Source: Irpex lacteus
Taxonomy: Eukaryota; Basidiomycota; Agaricomycetes; Polyporales; Irpicaceae
Length of the DNA stretch: 64,000 nt
Direction of reading: 5' to 3'
Assembly (NCBI GenBank): GCA_001986395.2
Contig: MQVO02000008.1
Location: 682,001-746,000, forward strand
The notes under the pieces are model-generated. The model saw nothing but the letters and a program-made list of their open reading frames with translations. It was not told where the DNA came from and searched no databases. Positions within the stretch are counted from its first letter, which is position 1. Each line of letters begins with the position of its first letter. Shown here piece after piece: positions 23,204 through 35,397 of this stretch. The position numbers and the translations under genes were made by a program.

Positions 23204-24994
23204 TCAGATGTGGCTTACTTCGACAACGACTGCGTGCCTCTCTGGCATGGATGAACTCGGAGGCTCGGGGCTTGGCGGTATTGTGTCACGGATGAGTTCG
23301 GCATCACCCAAGTCACGCTGTACCCTCTGAGAGTCTTCGTCACTTGTAGGTGTGTCAGAGTGATTCGGACTGTGATCGTCTTCTTCACTAAACGCCAGTG
23401 ATTCTCCCATGTCTCCAACAAGGACATTAGAGTTGAATATCAGCGTCGAGCGAGGGATGGCAGCATCACTCGGCAGTCCCTCGGGTGTCTTGCCCACCTG
23501 TCGTAGGTTCAGCATGAACCGGGATATGATCATTGAGTTCAATCTAAGTCATGGGCGAATGAGGTTAGAAGTTCAACCGATGACGGCAAGTATAGGAGGA
23601 AACAAACGGTGACAAAAGCGGCTCAAATGCGACCACAAGAAAGTGGTCGGATAACTGGCATAGTGCAACTAGATGTCAGAAGCTGTATGATCATTGAGTG
23701 GAGAGGTGTTCGAACTTACGACGTCGAAAGATAAGACGCTGTATATGTTGATCAGTAGTAGTGCCCTAGAGGCCGTAGTATGAGCAACAAGTTCAAGGTT
23801 CCCATACACAGGTGATAGAACTCACAAGAAAAAGATAGTCCCTGTTACACATGGTCGATAATCTGTCTGTTAATTCTCATTTATCCGTGAAAATATGGAA
23901 CACTCTCACCGTCACGGATCAAGACTTCGCTGAGGGGGGCGCGAATCTCAAGTCGAGACGCTCGTCGGACTATACCTACAGTTTTCCTCCAGGTGACTGC
24001 GAGCACGATGATGTCTGCGATGATCGCTGTAACTCGCGTCGCAATCGTCGCTATTACGAGATATGTTAGCTCCCTATGCGTGCATAATCGCGTCTCAAAC
24101 TATGCCTACATCTGCCTGCTATGAGTATTTTGCTACTAACAATCACGAAGCAGTGAACTCGGACATACCCTAGTGTTGTTTTCTCCGAGGCCGTCATGCT
24201 TATACCACAAATACCACCAGAAGGTGTTTCGAAGAACGACAGAGTCAACGTGACATATGTCTCCTGGTAAACGGTAGTAACAAATATGACGAATCAGAGC
24301 TGCCACCCAGAAAAGGATAATGACGTGGACTGACCAGATTAATAGCAAAGCCGACCATACCGAGCGCAAAAACGAGAACGAATATCCAGATGTTCCGACC
24401 ACATAGCGCATATGCACGCAACCCCGTGAACACTAGCAGCACAATCTGAGTAAGTATGCATCCTTGCAGGTGTTATGGTCAAATACCCACATGCGGAAAC
24501 TAAGATGATAAGTAGCCCGAGTATATTATCCAGCCGGATGGAGGCTATACAACTACAGAAAAGGTCGGTCATGCTGAGCAAACCAGAGTGCTCGTACGTT
24601 GTACTTGCCTCTGAACAGTGATTCATCAGAGAGTATCATCAAGGTGAATACATTGAATGAGACATACCAGATAGGTGGTAGGTGTCACTATATCGATAAT
24701 CATGTCCATCAGCGTCGCATAGCGGTTGACGATGAATATCCAAGTCGACAAAGTCCACTTGTGGGACCAAATATGTTCGATTTCCTGGTCAAGTGACACG
24801 AGGAAATCATAACAATACAATGCTACAACATGACATTAGTGAGGAGATCCGGTGCAGTCGTCGAAACCCGCCCTACCTGTGCTCCCAATTGTTATTTGGT
24901 TCTGGATGACACTGGGTACGTTGCGTCAACCGAGGGAAACGAAGAGACTGTGATGTTATGAGGCTTACAGTGCTTGTAGTTCAGATACAGACAT
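23204..24994 (-). CDS. DUF6533 seven-helix membrane protein, copy D7
   Basis: Start at 24994 gives the shortest first exon of the set, MSVSELQAL. The core at about 24670-24825 reads MYCYDFLVSLDQEIEHIW and LSTWIFIVNRYATLM. Then TGLRAYALCGRNIWIFVLVF (about 24330-24430), a loop with TPSGGICGISMTASEKTTL, ATRVTAIIADIIVLAVTWRK (23920-24050), a 16-nt microexon at 23826-23841 (TIFFL), LLINIYSVLSFDVV and SMIISRFMLNLRQV. The tail motif is LIFNSNVLVGDMGESLAFS (GDMGE instead of GNMGE), then a long acidic, proline-containing tail ending near 23204. Intact frame; first gene of the minus-strand block. Confidence 0.83.
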
Positions 24995-25700
24995 CGTTGG
25001 CTTGAGGTCGTTAGGGCTAGGGCTATGGAGTGTCCAGTGGAAGGCAGAAACGGTACGAGACGCGGTCTTCTCTTGAACGTGATAACCCGGAGCTATATGA
25101 TGTTGTTAGGAGTTAATAGGTATACTCGTTTAGCACCGCACAACACATCTGCGTTAAATAGCACCGACACAATGACGGAATGAAGCCTCATTGACGTATA
25201 GAAGCAGATTTGACGCAACGAATCTGCCAGAACAAGTGTGTTGGATGGATAGAAGAGATCTGTAGACAGAATGCAGCGGACACTGTTCATACAACATTAG
25301 AGCACGCGGATGGCTGGAAGTAGCTGGCAGAGGGGGACGTACTTGTTGCATTCATCAGCCAACTGTCCATAGTGGCGTGAGAGACAACAGACTCACCGGT
25401 AGAAGAATGCACATTTGAATCACTGCCATGTCATAGTAAATACGCCGGATCTTCCACTAAAGAACTCCTGTTGCACCACAATTCTGAGTCCGTGATTCGA
25501 ATGGAAGTGTTGTTCCTCCGAGTCTTCGATGGATTGCAGCCTCTGCGTCATTGAAAACCTATCAGTAGACCGAGATACATTGACGCGGTAGTAGGAGATC
25601 CGGATATCGAATCGGTGGGTGCACTATTCTGAGTTCATGCCTTGGGCGCGTGTCCTCCCACACCATACTTCCTGCGTGAGTCATCAAACGCTCTTATCTA
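24995..25700. other. Gene-free stretch after the minus-strand array
   Basis: Only short ORFs without signatures. Nothing recognised. Confidence 0.4.
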
Positions 25701-28700
25701 GCTTCGGCAAGAGGTGAGGAGGACAGCACAAAATACATCCAGAGCAGAGATATCGTCAGCGACCAGAGAGACATCCAGAGATCATCGACATCCAGAGAGA
25801 TCGAGGACACAGAGATAGTCAAGATTAGATTCGAGAACCGCGAGACCAGCATCCAGCAAGTGCAGCAGCACAACGAACGAGCCCGGGCCTCCACTCCACA
25901 ACCGACCAATATCGCTCCCAGTGATAAATGTCCAACGTTCAACGTTCAACCCTGGCACCCAGAAACCGCTAGGTTAGATGTAAGTGTATGCGTACACAGT
26001 GAACGTCTATCGCTTCTCTTTTTCGTATGTTGTATGTTCCTTCCGACCAAGGCAGCTCAAAAGCACAAGTCCAGCCCGCCAGTTCCGAGGGACGAGTTGG
26101 AGTGGAGTGCGTTAGGTTAAAAAGTTGAGGGAGAAAGGACTCTAGGAATAACAATCAACTATCAGGCCTAGGGTTCGATTAGTTGTGATAGTAGACGGAC
26201 TCGAAAGATATCGTCGGGCATTTCCTATGCCTTCCCCTTCGTGATATGCATGAACGTGCCCCAGCAAGCCACACGCGGTGCCCTAAGAAGACGAGAAGGG
26301 CAAGCCTTGCTAGAGCGGGTTTCCGATGGACGGTTGAGCCCGCAACGCAAGATGTACACCAGCAGAACCACCGTTGAGCGTATAAGATCGAGTGCGTCCG
26401 CGCATGTTCCGTGATTGGCAGATACCTTTGGCGTGCCAGTATCGCCATTCTCAACGACTTGGATGAGTGATCTCTGGATCGTTGGTACTGAGAGATGCCG
26501 TCGTCATGTAGTACACAGAGCTGAGCTCGGGGGCTCACGGATCTTCGTGTTCTACCGACGCATTGCTCTGTCAGCGTAGCTACAATTTATAAATCTGAAG
26601 ACTGGAACAATTAGTATCAACGAGCCAGACCTCAACCAGCAGTAAATACTTACCATCAGCCGCCATCTCGAGCAGCAAAGATCCCATCGCCTTCCACAAT
26701 ACGGCTCTTCAAGTATCAAGCTTCAAACGCTGACATTACCCCCTCGCATTGAGTAAAACACGAGTGTTGCGTACTGGTACGGCACGAATGAACACGAGAC
26801 GCGTTGAGCATCGATAATAGTGAACGGAAGGAGACCAGTCGCACATCTCCGTCCGATTCGTCGAGTTCCGCACGTGCACCCACCGACCCCAACAAAGGCA
26901 CCAACGACTCGGACAGGCGCCGAGGAGGCAGACAAAACAACCACCGTGCACTCGGCTGTATCATCTAAAGACATCGATCTAGGCATGCCGAATGATATCA
27001 TACCGTATTCCTCTGACTCGGAGCGGCTGAAAAGATGAAAATGAAGTGAGCGTGAGCGAAGTATACGGTAGATGGCATTAAAGCGGTGTATCCTACGGGA
27101 ACGAGAGGTTCTGTGCTCGAGTTGGGGGAGGCGCGCTCCAGTGGCTATCAGGCACCCGACTTTGTTCGTGTGTGTGGACACTGGACGTGATGTGGCAGAC
27201 GAGGAAGCAACATAAGGGGTGAAATACACAAGAAGCCGAGGACACAGGGGGAGAGTGAAACATAGAGGGCCAGGACACAGAGTGAGCGAGACAAAGAGCC
27301 AGCGCATACCCTGCCAGTGTTCCGGTAAGACGGTCGAACCAGAGAGCCTCCCAACGACCAGCAACGCGAGGCCTGTGGTCGCTATAGTGCACGGTTTATC
27401 CATCTGAAGGGATGGAGACGGGAGGGGAGGGTGTACGCTCATATAATGAGAGCATTCTTCCTCTCCTATGATCCACCCGACAAAGGCAGCTCGAGAGTAT
27501 GAGAGTACAAGTCTGGCGGTTCTGAGAGACGAGTTGGAAGTGTGGGATATGATCGGTTGTTGTGGTAGAAGCCGACGTTGAGCTGTTTCTAGCTGAGGCG
27601 AGAGACGAGGGCAGTATAAGAGGTCAAGACACAAGAGGTCGAGGACACAGAGGGAGAGTGAGACATAGAGGGCTAGGGCACATAGATCGACGACACAGAG
27701 AGCTACAATCTAGGAAATCAGCACAGCTTGCAGTACGAGGGTTGAACCACCAAACGTGAGTGTATGCTGTATTTCACGATTTATCCATCTGAGGAAAGGG
27801 AGGGAGGGAGGGTGCGTAGTGAACGCCTGCCCGGGTCGCCTTCTCTCTCCTTCGTAAGTATAGTCCATCCGATAAAGAGAATTCAAGAGCGTGAAGGATG
27901 AGCTCTGTGCAGTGAGGTGTGGTAGGTTGAGAGTAGGGAGACGGAGAAGGGGTCCTAGGATTGATGATCGAGCATCAGAGTTCGAATTCGGAGAGCTATG
28001 GGCCATTGTGGTTGACGCGACAAACGACGGCGAGTTTTCCTTCTCCTTCGTGGTATCGCGGCTCCATCCGACGTGATACGGAAACCACGCGTGGTGCCGT
28101 GAAGAAAAGGAGGGCGAGGTCCAGCCGATAGTCATTGAAACCTAGAGCGTACGATGAGTGTTCGAGCCCGCAAGACGCAAGATGTATGCGCAAAACCACC
28201 GTGCCCAGTACGAGAGGAGATGTGATCCAGTGCGTCGGCGTCCGCGCATGTTCCGCGATTGGTTGGTATCTTGGGAGTATTGATATCATAGCTTTCAACG
28301 ACTTGGATGGGTGATTGCTGGATCGTGGATGCTGGGAGATGCCGTCGTCAGGGATGTATGCGGGAACTTGACATGGCTCGGATCCTCGAGTTTTTCCGAC
28401 AGACGATGTCAACGTAGCTACTAATATGAAGGCTGCAACAATTATGCAGTCTGGGCGCGATCAACGAGTCTCAGGTTGGCCTGGGCTCGACAAGAATACT
28501 TACTCACCATCGAATACGATATAGCACACAGCGGGACTTCTCCAGCAGCGAAGATCCCGTCGCCATCCACAATAATCGTCAATTCCCAACGCGAGTCTCC
28601 AGTGTTTAAGCTTGATCTTTGCCCTGCGTGCACAAACGAGATGAAGTGAATGCGGGACGGCGAAGAGAGGTGCACATCTACAAACGATGAGTACCAATGA

Positions 28701-29000
28701 TGGTGAGCGACAGAGGGGACTACACGTACCCCCGTCGCACATCTCCGTCTGACTCATTCGTCGACATCAACAGGCACCGACGCCTCCTCAGGCTCGCAGA
28801 CCCAACAACCACCGATGACGCAGTCTGGACCCTTTCTCTGGACCACGCACTCGGCGATATCGATGATCACTGTAAGAGCACTCATCTATGCCATCAAATG
28901 CGGGGTAAAGGAAGGGGAAACAAAGGAAGGACATGAGATGACGAAGCGATCGTCGTCTCTCAATCCGGCGGCCCGCCAACTCCCTGTCTTCCACTCTCCC
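25700..29000 (+). repeat. Degenerate duplicated segments
   Basis: Blocks recur in the same order. GGACACAGAG-rich blocks lie near 25805, 27240-27290 and 27640-27700; TTTATCCATCTGA followed by a G-rich stretch at 27395 and 27780; CCGACMAAGGCAGCTC then GACGAGTTGGA at 26047-26101 and 27478-27537, with a weaker relative near 27870. A block of about 400 bp at 26220-26720 recurs at 28030-28620 (CATGTTCCG-GATTGG, CAACGACTTGGATG, GAGATGCCGTCGTCA, AGCAAAGATCCC/AGCGAAGATCCC). A CATCCAGAG motif repeats four times at 25730-25800. Possible exon pieces ending at GT donors are visible on the minus strand, so this may be a decayed duplicated gene or element. No family recognised. Confidence 0.5.
25932..25951 (+). 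repeat. Heptamer run
   Basis: CCAACGTTCAACGTTCAACC, a 7-bp unit CAACGTT repeated; see also 5005, 12896 and 14388. Confidence 0.35.
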
Positions 29001-32000
29001 ATGATTCCATGATGATAGGAAACTCTCTTTCATTGCATTGCGGCTCTCCGACGGGTTAGTCATGTTCATTTAGCCTCCATGGAGTGGATAGGATAAGGAC
29101 GGAGGATGGGTTCTGCAGGGCTAGGGAGATGGTGGTGGTGGTGAGTAGGGAGTAAGGGAGTGGTGAGTAGGGAGTGGTGAGGCCAGAGCGGGAGAACCGT
29201 GGACGATCGTCGACAGCCCACCGCGACACCTTCGGTACCTTGAGCTTAGCACTGCTTGCGACGTGTATCGAAGGCGGGCGCGGGTACGTCCGTCGTGTGA
29301 AGGATCTGCGGAGACGAGACGAGGTTGAGTGTCGTATGCGTACGTATCTTCCGTCCTTGCATTCAACGTCTCTTCTCTTCCTCCATATCGCAGGTGTACT
29401 GTCCCCCAGAGTCCTCTGCATATCGCACTGAGGCGTGACGGAAGTAACGCGACACCACGCCCCGGACACCCTGCCACTATACTCTCCATCCTTCTCCATC
29501 CTCACCGTGACTGAGCACGTAAACAGTTCTTCTCTATCATCCCGATTGTGCAAGATTACTCTAACGTCACTCCAACGGCGCGTGCATCTACCGTTTACCC
29601 TTAACAACGTTCATTTTGCTTACTGCATAATTACGGTTGGTAGGCTGAGATAGGTGGGGCACGCGAGAAGGTTTATGATCAAGCTTTATAGCCAACTCCG
29701 AGGGTACTTACCTCTAGAGAGCTCCTCAAACGCTCTCTAAAATTCTTTTTGACAGGAAGCGTTCTGTGTCAGAAGTATTTGCGCCACTCGCGACTGGATG
29801 GCGTTGGCCATGGCACGTCAAACTCCTCACTGTGAGGGTAATTATCCACAAGTTGAATTCTATAAACATTCATAATCGCGCTCTACATCCATTCAGCTTA
29901 CTCATACCCACCCGCAGTAGTTTCTGTCCACTCAGAGTCGTATCTAGGCGCCATAATGAACCTTTTGGAATTGACGAGGATAGTGCGGTAATCCAGGGAT
30001 CGGGGCTGTGGTGAATGAAGACTCGGAGCGTGTGAGGACGGTCACACGCGGGTGAGTAAGATTGGTGAACATACATAGTTGTCGGCGGCCTGCAAACATA
30101 TACATCAGGAGGGCGTCCGTTTTTGAGCCAACACTCGCACCTCCTCGTCTCCAGCTTATGTATTCGAGCACCATGAATACAGTCAGTAGGCGAGCGTTGG
30201 GCGTGGGTAACAATGTTAACCAGGCATTCGCGCTTCGAGGGCGCAGCAGGAGATAAGCAAAGTACGGCTACCTCGGGCTTCAGATTCAGTGTTATGGCCC
30301 CAGGCACACGCACACGCTTTACAGAGATATCGAGATAAGTATTGATCTCAGGCTGAGAGTGCGGTGGCTTTAACTTGTGGTGTAAGTCCTTGTGCGTGCG
30401 ATGCGATGCGACAGAGGCACAAGGGTAATTCGCAGGATGGGGTTGGGTGAGTGAGTGGGACCTCTGGTACCTCCATATCTTCATATCGCGGCCTAAGCTG
30501 GCCACGACTGCTACCGTGCAAAGGGCAGTGCCACTGCCACTGATTGAGCAGACAGTGGGCGTTCCTGTATCGGAGAAGAACGAACGACTTGTGTGGCGGG
30601 GTTCCATGTAACATGCTGTCTGTCCAAGAAGTTCGAAGAAAGCATACAAAAGAGGGAAAGAGGTACGAGGCTATGTACGAGACTATAGCTTACAATCTTC
30701 ACGTCGACTTCGAGCTCGGGCGGCAGCCACAACTCACTATCCACCTCCGACGATGATAAGCTCACGTTCAAGCTGTGCACGATCTGCTGGGTGGATAAGT
30801 ACACTTGAAGTTCCAAGAATCTCTGTCAAACGTGCAAACGAGGAAGCAAAAAAAAAGGAAGAAGGGAAGAACGTACATCTCGGAGGCTACAGCTTGCTTG
30901 CAATCTTCAGTTCAGTCTTCGAGTTCGGGCGGCAGCCACATCTTATTATTCACCTCCGAGGATGATAAGCTCAAACTCGGGCTGTGCACATCGGGCGTCC
31001 AGCAAATCTACGTGTCTTGGAAGGTGGATAAGTAAGCACACACCGCACGCGAGCGAGTTGTGAGTGTATAAATTGTCAGGCTTGTAATCCATGAAACCTA
31101 AGTCGTCCGAGGATAGATAAGTAAGTAGACACGTAGATAGCGGACGTACCTGTCTGCGTGGATTTATGCGAGGAACCTGGGAAGGGATCCTAAGGGAAGA
31201 TGCAATCAGTTCATTCCGTTTGTCGGATTGTTGGCTAACAGGAAAGTGATGAAATCTTCCAGCTAAGTTCAAGGAAGTTGGAAGTTGGAAAGAACACCTG
31301 AGCATCGGATTGTGTACACATTGGAATGCCTGTGCACTGGTCGTCGACGTCTACTAGTACAGCGGATTGTTGAGCTGAGGTGTAATCAGAAGCCTGAGCA
31401 GTGCACCAGCGGGTGTCTGAGGGCCCTCAGCGCCATCATCTCATATCGTACCATGCATGGGCGTGGCACTAGTGAGATTACGATCTTCGCAGTGGCGCCG
31501 CACTGCACTGCCGAAGAAATTTTGACAGCGGCGGAGAAGTCGGTCGCCAAGCGTGTACCGGTGCGAGGGAATTCGCCACAGTGGCTGCTGACGTCGAAGT
31601 CTTCTCCGTATGTCCATACGAGAGAACACGCTTTGTGCACGAGGATGAGTTCGTTGTCGACAAGGATAATTGGGATAAGAAAGTCGAGTCGTGGCCAGAA
31701 AGGAATTCGAAGACAAAGCACAGGACTGCGCGCATCGGGTAAAGGAAATGATGCCGGCAGCGACTTGAAACCCCGCGGCTTTTCTTTCCCGTTCGCGCAA
31801 TTGTGCCGTTCAAACCCTCGTCATCATCCGCGCCAACCTTATCACACAGCTGTCACGATCGCACAAAGATCTGGCGAAAAACTGAGCGGCCTCGCGCGGG
31901 GGGCAGGAACGATCGGAGCGAAATTGAGCAAGAAAAGGAGGTGGGTGGTTACGTTGTGACGTGTAATGCGATCGATGACATAGCGTCGAAGCCTGCGACA

Positions 32001-32500
32001 CCGGCAGGGTCGAACGGGGTCCCTGCGTGCGTGACTGCGGCATTCTCTCGTTTCCTGGGCCAAAACGCCACAAAAGGGCAGTTGGGAGTGACTGATTGGC
32101 TGTGACGCCCGCGAACAGTCATCAGCCGGGTCGGCCAGAGAATACGGGGTGCATCTGGGAGATCTGTCCGGGTGGCAACGTACGGCATGGGGACGACATC
32201 ACCCCCCTTCTTCTGTCCCCCCGCCAGCTATCGTCATCATCATCGCAGACGCCCGAAGCCTAAATGGGGCCGTTCGCCGATCTCGCCTTCCTCTTTGGGA
32301 AAACCAGTCGAGTTTCCTGCTACCTCCTACTCCACTGCGTCTGCGATACCTGCAGATAATCATGCGCATCACTTCGCTTCCCCCTGCAAGAATTGACGTG
32401 GCGCCCGGCAGAAACCACTCACTCGCACCCCCAAACCCACGCAACACACACCCCGTTCTGTCGTTCTTTATCTTCGCCGCTATGGAGTCCGAACAAACAA
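29001..32500. other. Gene-poor region with unassigned ORFs
   Basis: Longer open frames on the minus strand (29056-29607, 29870-30649) and plus strand (31285-31959) have no recognisable domain, signal peptide or helix pattern and overlap equally open frames on the other strand or in other frames, so they are not called as genes. A tandem repeat lies at 30650-31035. Confidence 0.4.
30650..31035 (+). repeat. Direct repeat of about 210 bp, two diverged copies
   Basis: TCGAGCTCGGGCGGCAGCCA (about 30708) recurs as TCGAGTTCGGGCGGCAGCCA (about 30917); both are followed by CACCTCCGAnGATGATAAGC, then GGGCTGTGCAC or AAGCTGTGCAC, then GTGGATAAGTA. The shared plus-strand reading is SSGGSH, then TSEDDKLKLGLCTS or TSDDDKLTFKLCTI, then WKVDK or CWVDK before a stop. 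This looks like a duplicated small exon or an intergenic tandem repeat. No function assigned. Confidence 0.5.
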
Positions 32501-32523
32501 CGCACAACATCCTGGGCTAGAGG

Positions 32524-32531
32524 TATATATA
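32524..32531 (+). promoter_or_regulatory. TATA box
   Basis: TATATATA about 80 bp upstream of the ATG at 32610, followed by a pyrimidine-rich stretch, as is usual for fungal promoters with a defined transcription start. Confidence 0.6.
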
Positions 32532-32609
32532 CAGCAGCGCTCGCAAGGTTTTGCACATATCACCTCGTCGCATTCCACTTTTTGCCCAACAAACATTATC
32601 CTTTTCACG

Positions 32610-33392
32610 ATGCTTTCCAGGTCTCAACAAGCCACATCTTCCGTGCTCAAGGCACGCCCCCTCCAGAGCGCCGTCGCGCATGACGCACGACGGACCATCG
32701 CTTCAAAGGCCGAATCATCGAACGCGTACGTCGTGCTCTGACGTCTCTCCCACGTGACACCAATAATCTAACATATCTTTTCTCTCCTATCCTACAGACC
32801 ATCGAATGCACGGACATCACGGACGATGCACACCACACGTCCCGCACCCCAGGCCGTAGAGAGCTCATCATTCAACATGCGCACCGGCATGCCCCTCTCT
32901 TCCTGGGACCCCGACATGCCCCACCCCTGGGGCTCCCGCCGCCAAAAACTCACCGCAGACGCATACGACAACGTCGTCCCCGCCTACTACATCGAGCGCC
33001 GCAGGCAGCGCGACGAGATCTCCGAGCGCAAGGAGGTCGAGGGTGGTCTGATGGCTCAGCTCTCCGCGGGTATCCTCAGCGAGGGTATCGCCGCGCAGAC
33101 GCGTGCCCGTGAAGAGAAGATCCCCGTTGAGGTCATCGAGGCTGATGGCACCGTTCGCTATGCCAGTGGCTTCGAGCCTCCCACCCCTGCAGCTGACTTC
33201 CACCCCGTCGTCGCCGCTCGCAAACCAGACGACTCGACTTCTCATATCGTCGCTACCGCCAAGGTGTCCTGGGATGAGGTGCTCTCTCCCGCACCCGCTG
33301 AGGAAGTCCGTGCGAGCCACGAGGCTAAGTCTCGCGCTGGCTCGTTCGTGAGGGGCTCTGAGGACCCGAAGGAGACTTTTGCATCTGCATGA
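32610..33392 (+). CDS. Small conserved-looking protein, probably mitochondrial
   Basis: Two exons, 32610-32725 and 32798-33392, joined by a GT-AG intron of 72 nt, give about 236 residues. The N-terminus (MLSRSQQATSSVLKARPLQS and on) is rich in Arg and Ser and lacks acidic residues for about 20 positions, a typical mitochondrial presequence. The middle holds LSSWDPDMPHPWGSRRQKL and YIERRRQRDEISERKEVEGG, a charged helix. The C-terminus is Ala/Glu/Ser-rich and ends near EDPKETFASA. Codon use is strongly C-ending, unlike the surrounding DNA, suggesting high expression. A TATA box and a G-rich 5' region support a real promoter. The large minus-strand ORF over this gene is its antisense shadow. Function not recognised. 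Confidence 0.75.
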
Positions 33393-35397
33393 GCGTGATT
33401 CTTCTCTTCTCATTGCTATCCATCGTCTTCCATTCTTCTCGACGCAACATCGCTTTGATACCCCCCGCAACTCTGCTGTGATATCCCCCTTCACCTTTCC
33501 CATCCTACCCCGCTTTGTCTCCCACTCGCGAGCGCGCGCCTCACACAATAACTTATGGGTTTCGTCGGAAACCGTAATCCGCACTACTTCCCATATGCTC
33601 CCCTGCCCCTAGTTGCTCTTTCCTAGTCCTAGTTGCGCCTCATCTCGTCTGTACCATTAGCCCGTCTTGCAGTTCACTCGTCGTGGATTGTTTGTACTTT
33701 GTAGCAGTAGCTCGTACGTTTTCGTAGTGCATCGTCTGTAGTGTCGCTATTCATTAGACACGAATGACTATCTTTGTTGCACTCTCACACGTCGTTTGTT
33801 GAGTGTCCTGTTTGAGAACAACTTCAAGTTATCGTCGTTGCGTGTGAGTATCATACGGCTTTCGTAAGTCCGCAATGAGCTCGAGGGGGTTTCACACACA
33901 GCCTCGGAGGCATGTGAAACCCGTATACAGAGTCAGCGAACAGCGCAGTACGTTCTCTCTCGTAAACCCGGCCATAAGATGGGACTGCTCCCATGGATTG
34001 CGATGTGCGAGAACAAAGCGCGGTATGTGGTCACCATTCAAGTTTATAGAGTCCATTCAGTTATCTTCATCTTCATTCAGCTCATATAGGAACGTCTGAC
34101 CCAACGCAGCCCAGGATTGACTGAATACTTAACTACAATGGGTCGACTGGAATGATCAGAACGTGACCGCGGTTGTACACCCAAAGTAATCCCGAACAAC
34201 AGTCACTTGCCACTTACGACTCGGACGTGTGGCCACCACTGGCAAGCCTATTGAACGCCTCCACGTGGCCCGATGCATCTTATCTTTGTAAGCCCTTGTG
34301 ATTGGGTTTAGCGCCTAGCGCTCACGCTCGCGAGTACTGCCATCTCAGGTTTTTGTAGCTGAGGTTCTTGCATGCGGTTGGTTTTTATATGGTTGGTTTG
34401 GGGGCCGGTGTTATGCAGATGCGCTGTGGCTGGAGATTAGGGAAGGCTTGAGCGACCATTGAGCAGAGGCTGAGACTCGGAGACGAATCACTGGCAGAAT
34501 ACTTAGTGCCACTCATCGTGGCCCGCGCGGTCATCGCGGTAAGTGGTAAGTGGCAATATCTGCGTTAAATGTATCTGCTTATCGTTTACTCTGATCAGAA
34601 CTACTTGCTTAAACAGCACGCAAGGCACGCATGCTTTTGTTTGTTCATCTCGGCGGACGATGCAAGTCGATCGAACGTTAACAAAGACTGCCTCATCGGG
34701 AGCTCGAGGGACGTGCCACAGCGAACATCGCTACCGTCTGTCATTATCCCAGATCATGTTCCCTTTCAGCATACTGCAGTCTCAGTGCTCTAAGCACAAA
34801 GATTACCCACCACGCACTCTTCAGTACACATGTAGGTAAGCCCTTGATCTCTCTCCTCTCCTCACTCGTGTACCATATAAGCAACCCCCGCTACTCTTTA
34901 GATTTAGATCCCAAGTTCGATGATCGCTCTATTATACTCCCCTCCTTGTCTCTCTCTCCCTCCCTCTCTGTCGACTTTTTTGTCTTGCCAATCCTAAACA
35001 GGATGGACTAGAATGGAATGGAGTGGCCGCCGGTATGCAGGTGATTCGGACTCGGGCTGGAATGGCTAGGCCAGTGGCGGGTTTTGAGGCTCTCAAGAGC
35101 TGGGTATCAGCCACTTGAGCTTCGCCCGCCCGCCCGCCCTGCCGCAGTGTGCTGTGCCACTCGTGAGTGTACTTAAGACTTCCTAGACCCTTGTCCTGTT
35201 CGATTTAGCGACTGTCGTGTCTCTGTTGTACTTTCCCTCGACTACTAAACCTCCCATAGGATTCAAGTTGTCCTTCGTGACGAAGGAGGTCAGTACTTAC
35301 TCGTGCAATGAATACAATCTGTTGAATCAATCCTCTTTATTTCGCAGTTTACAGGCTCGGTTTGACATACCACCGGTAAAGCGGTTGCGATACAGCA
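33393..35397. other. Intergenic DNA
   Basis: No gene recognised. Contains CT-rich stretches and a CCCG tandem run near 35125-35145. Confidence 0.4.

Noticed and set aside
26723..27634. 303-codon minus-strand ORF
   Set aside because: No domain or helix pattern; it overlaps repeat blocks rich in purine runs, which produce long open frames, and other frames are equally open.
29870..30649. 259-codon minus-strand ORF
   Set aside because: Composition looks random, with no family signature and competing frames on both strands; not called.
31285..31959. 224-codon plus-strand ORF
   Set aside because: No recognised domain; another frame over the same bases (DEFVVDKDNWDKKVESWPER) looks equally protein-like, so neither can be preferred.
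32868..33584. 238-codon minus-strand ORF
   Set aside because: It is antisense to the well-supported two-exon gene at 32610-33392, whose GC-rich third positions create open frames on the other strand.
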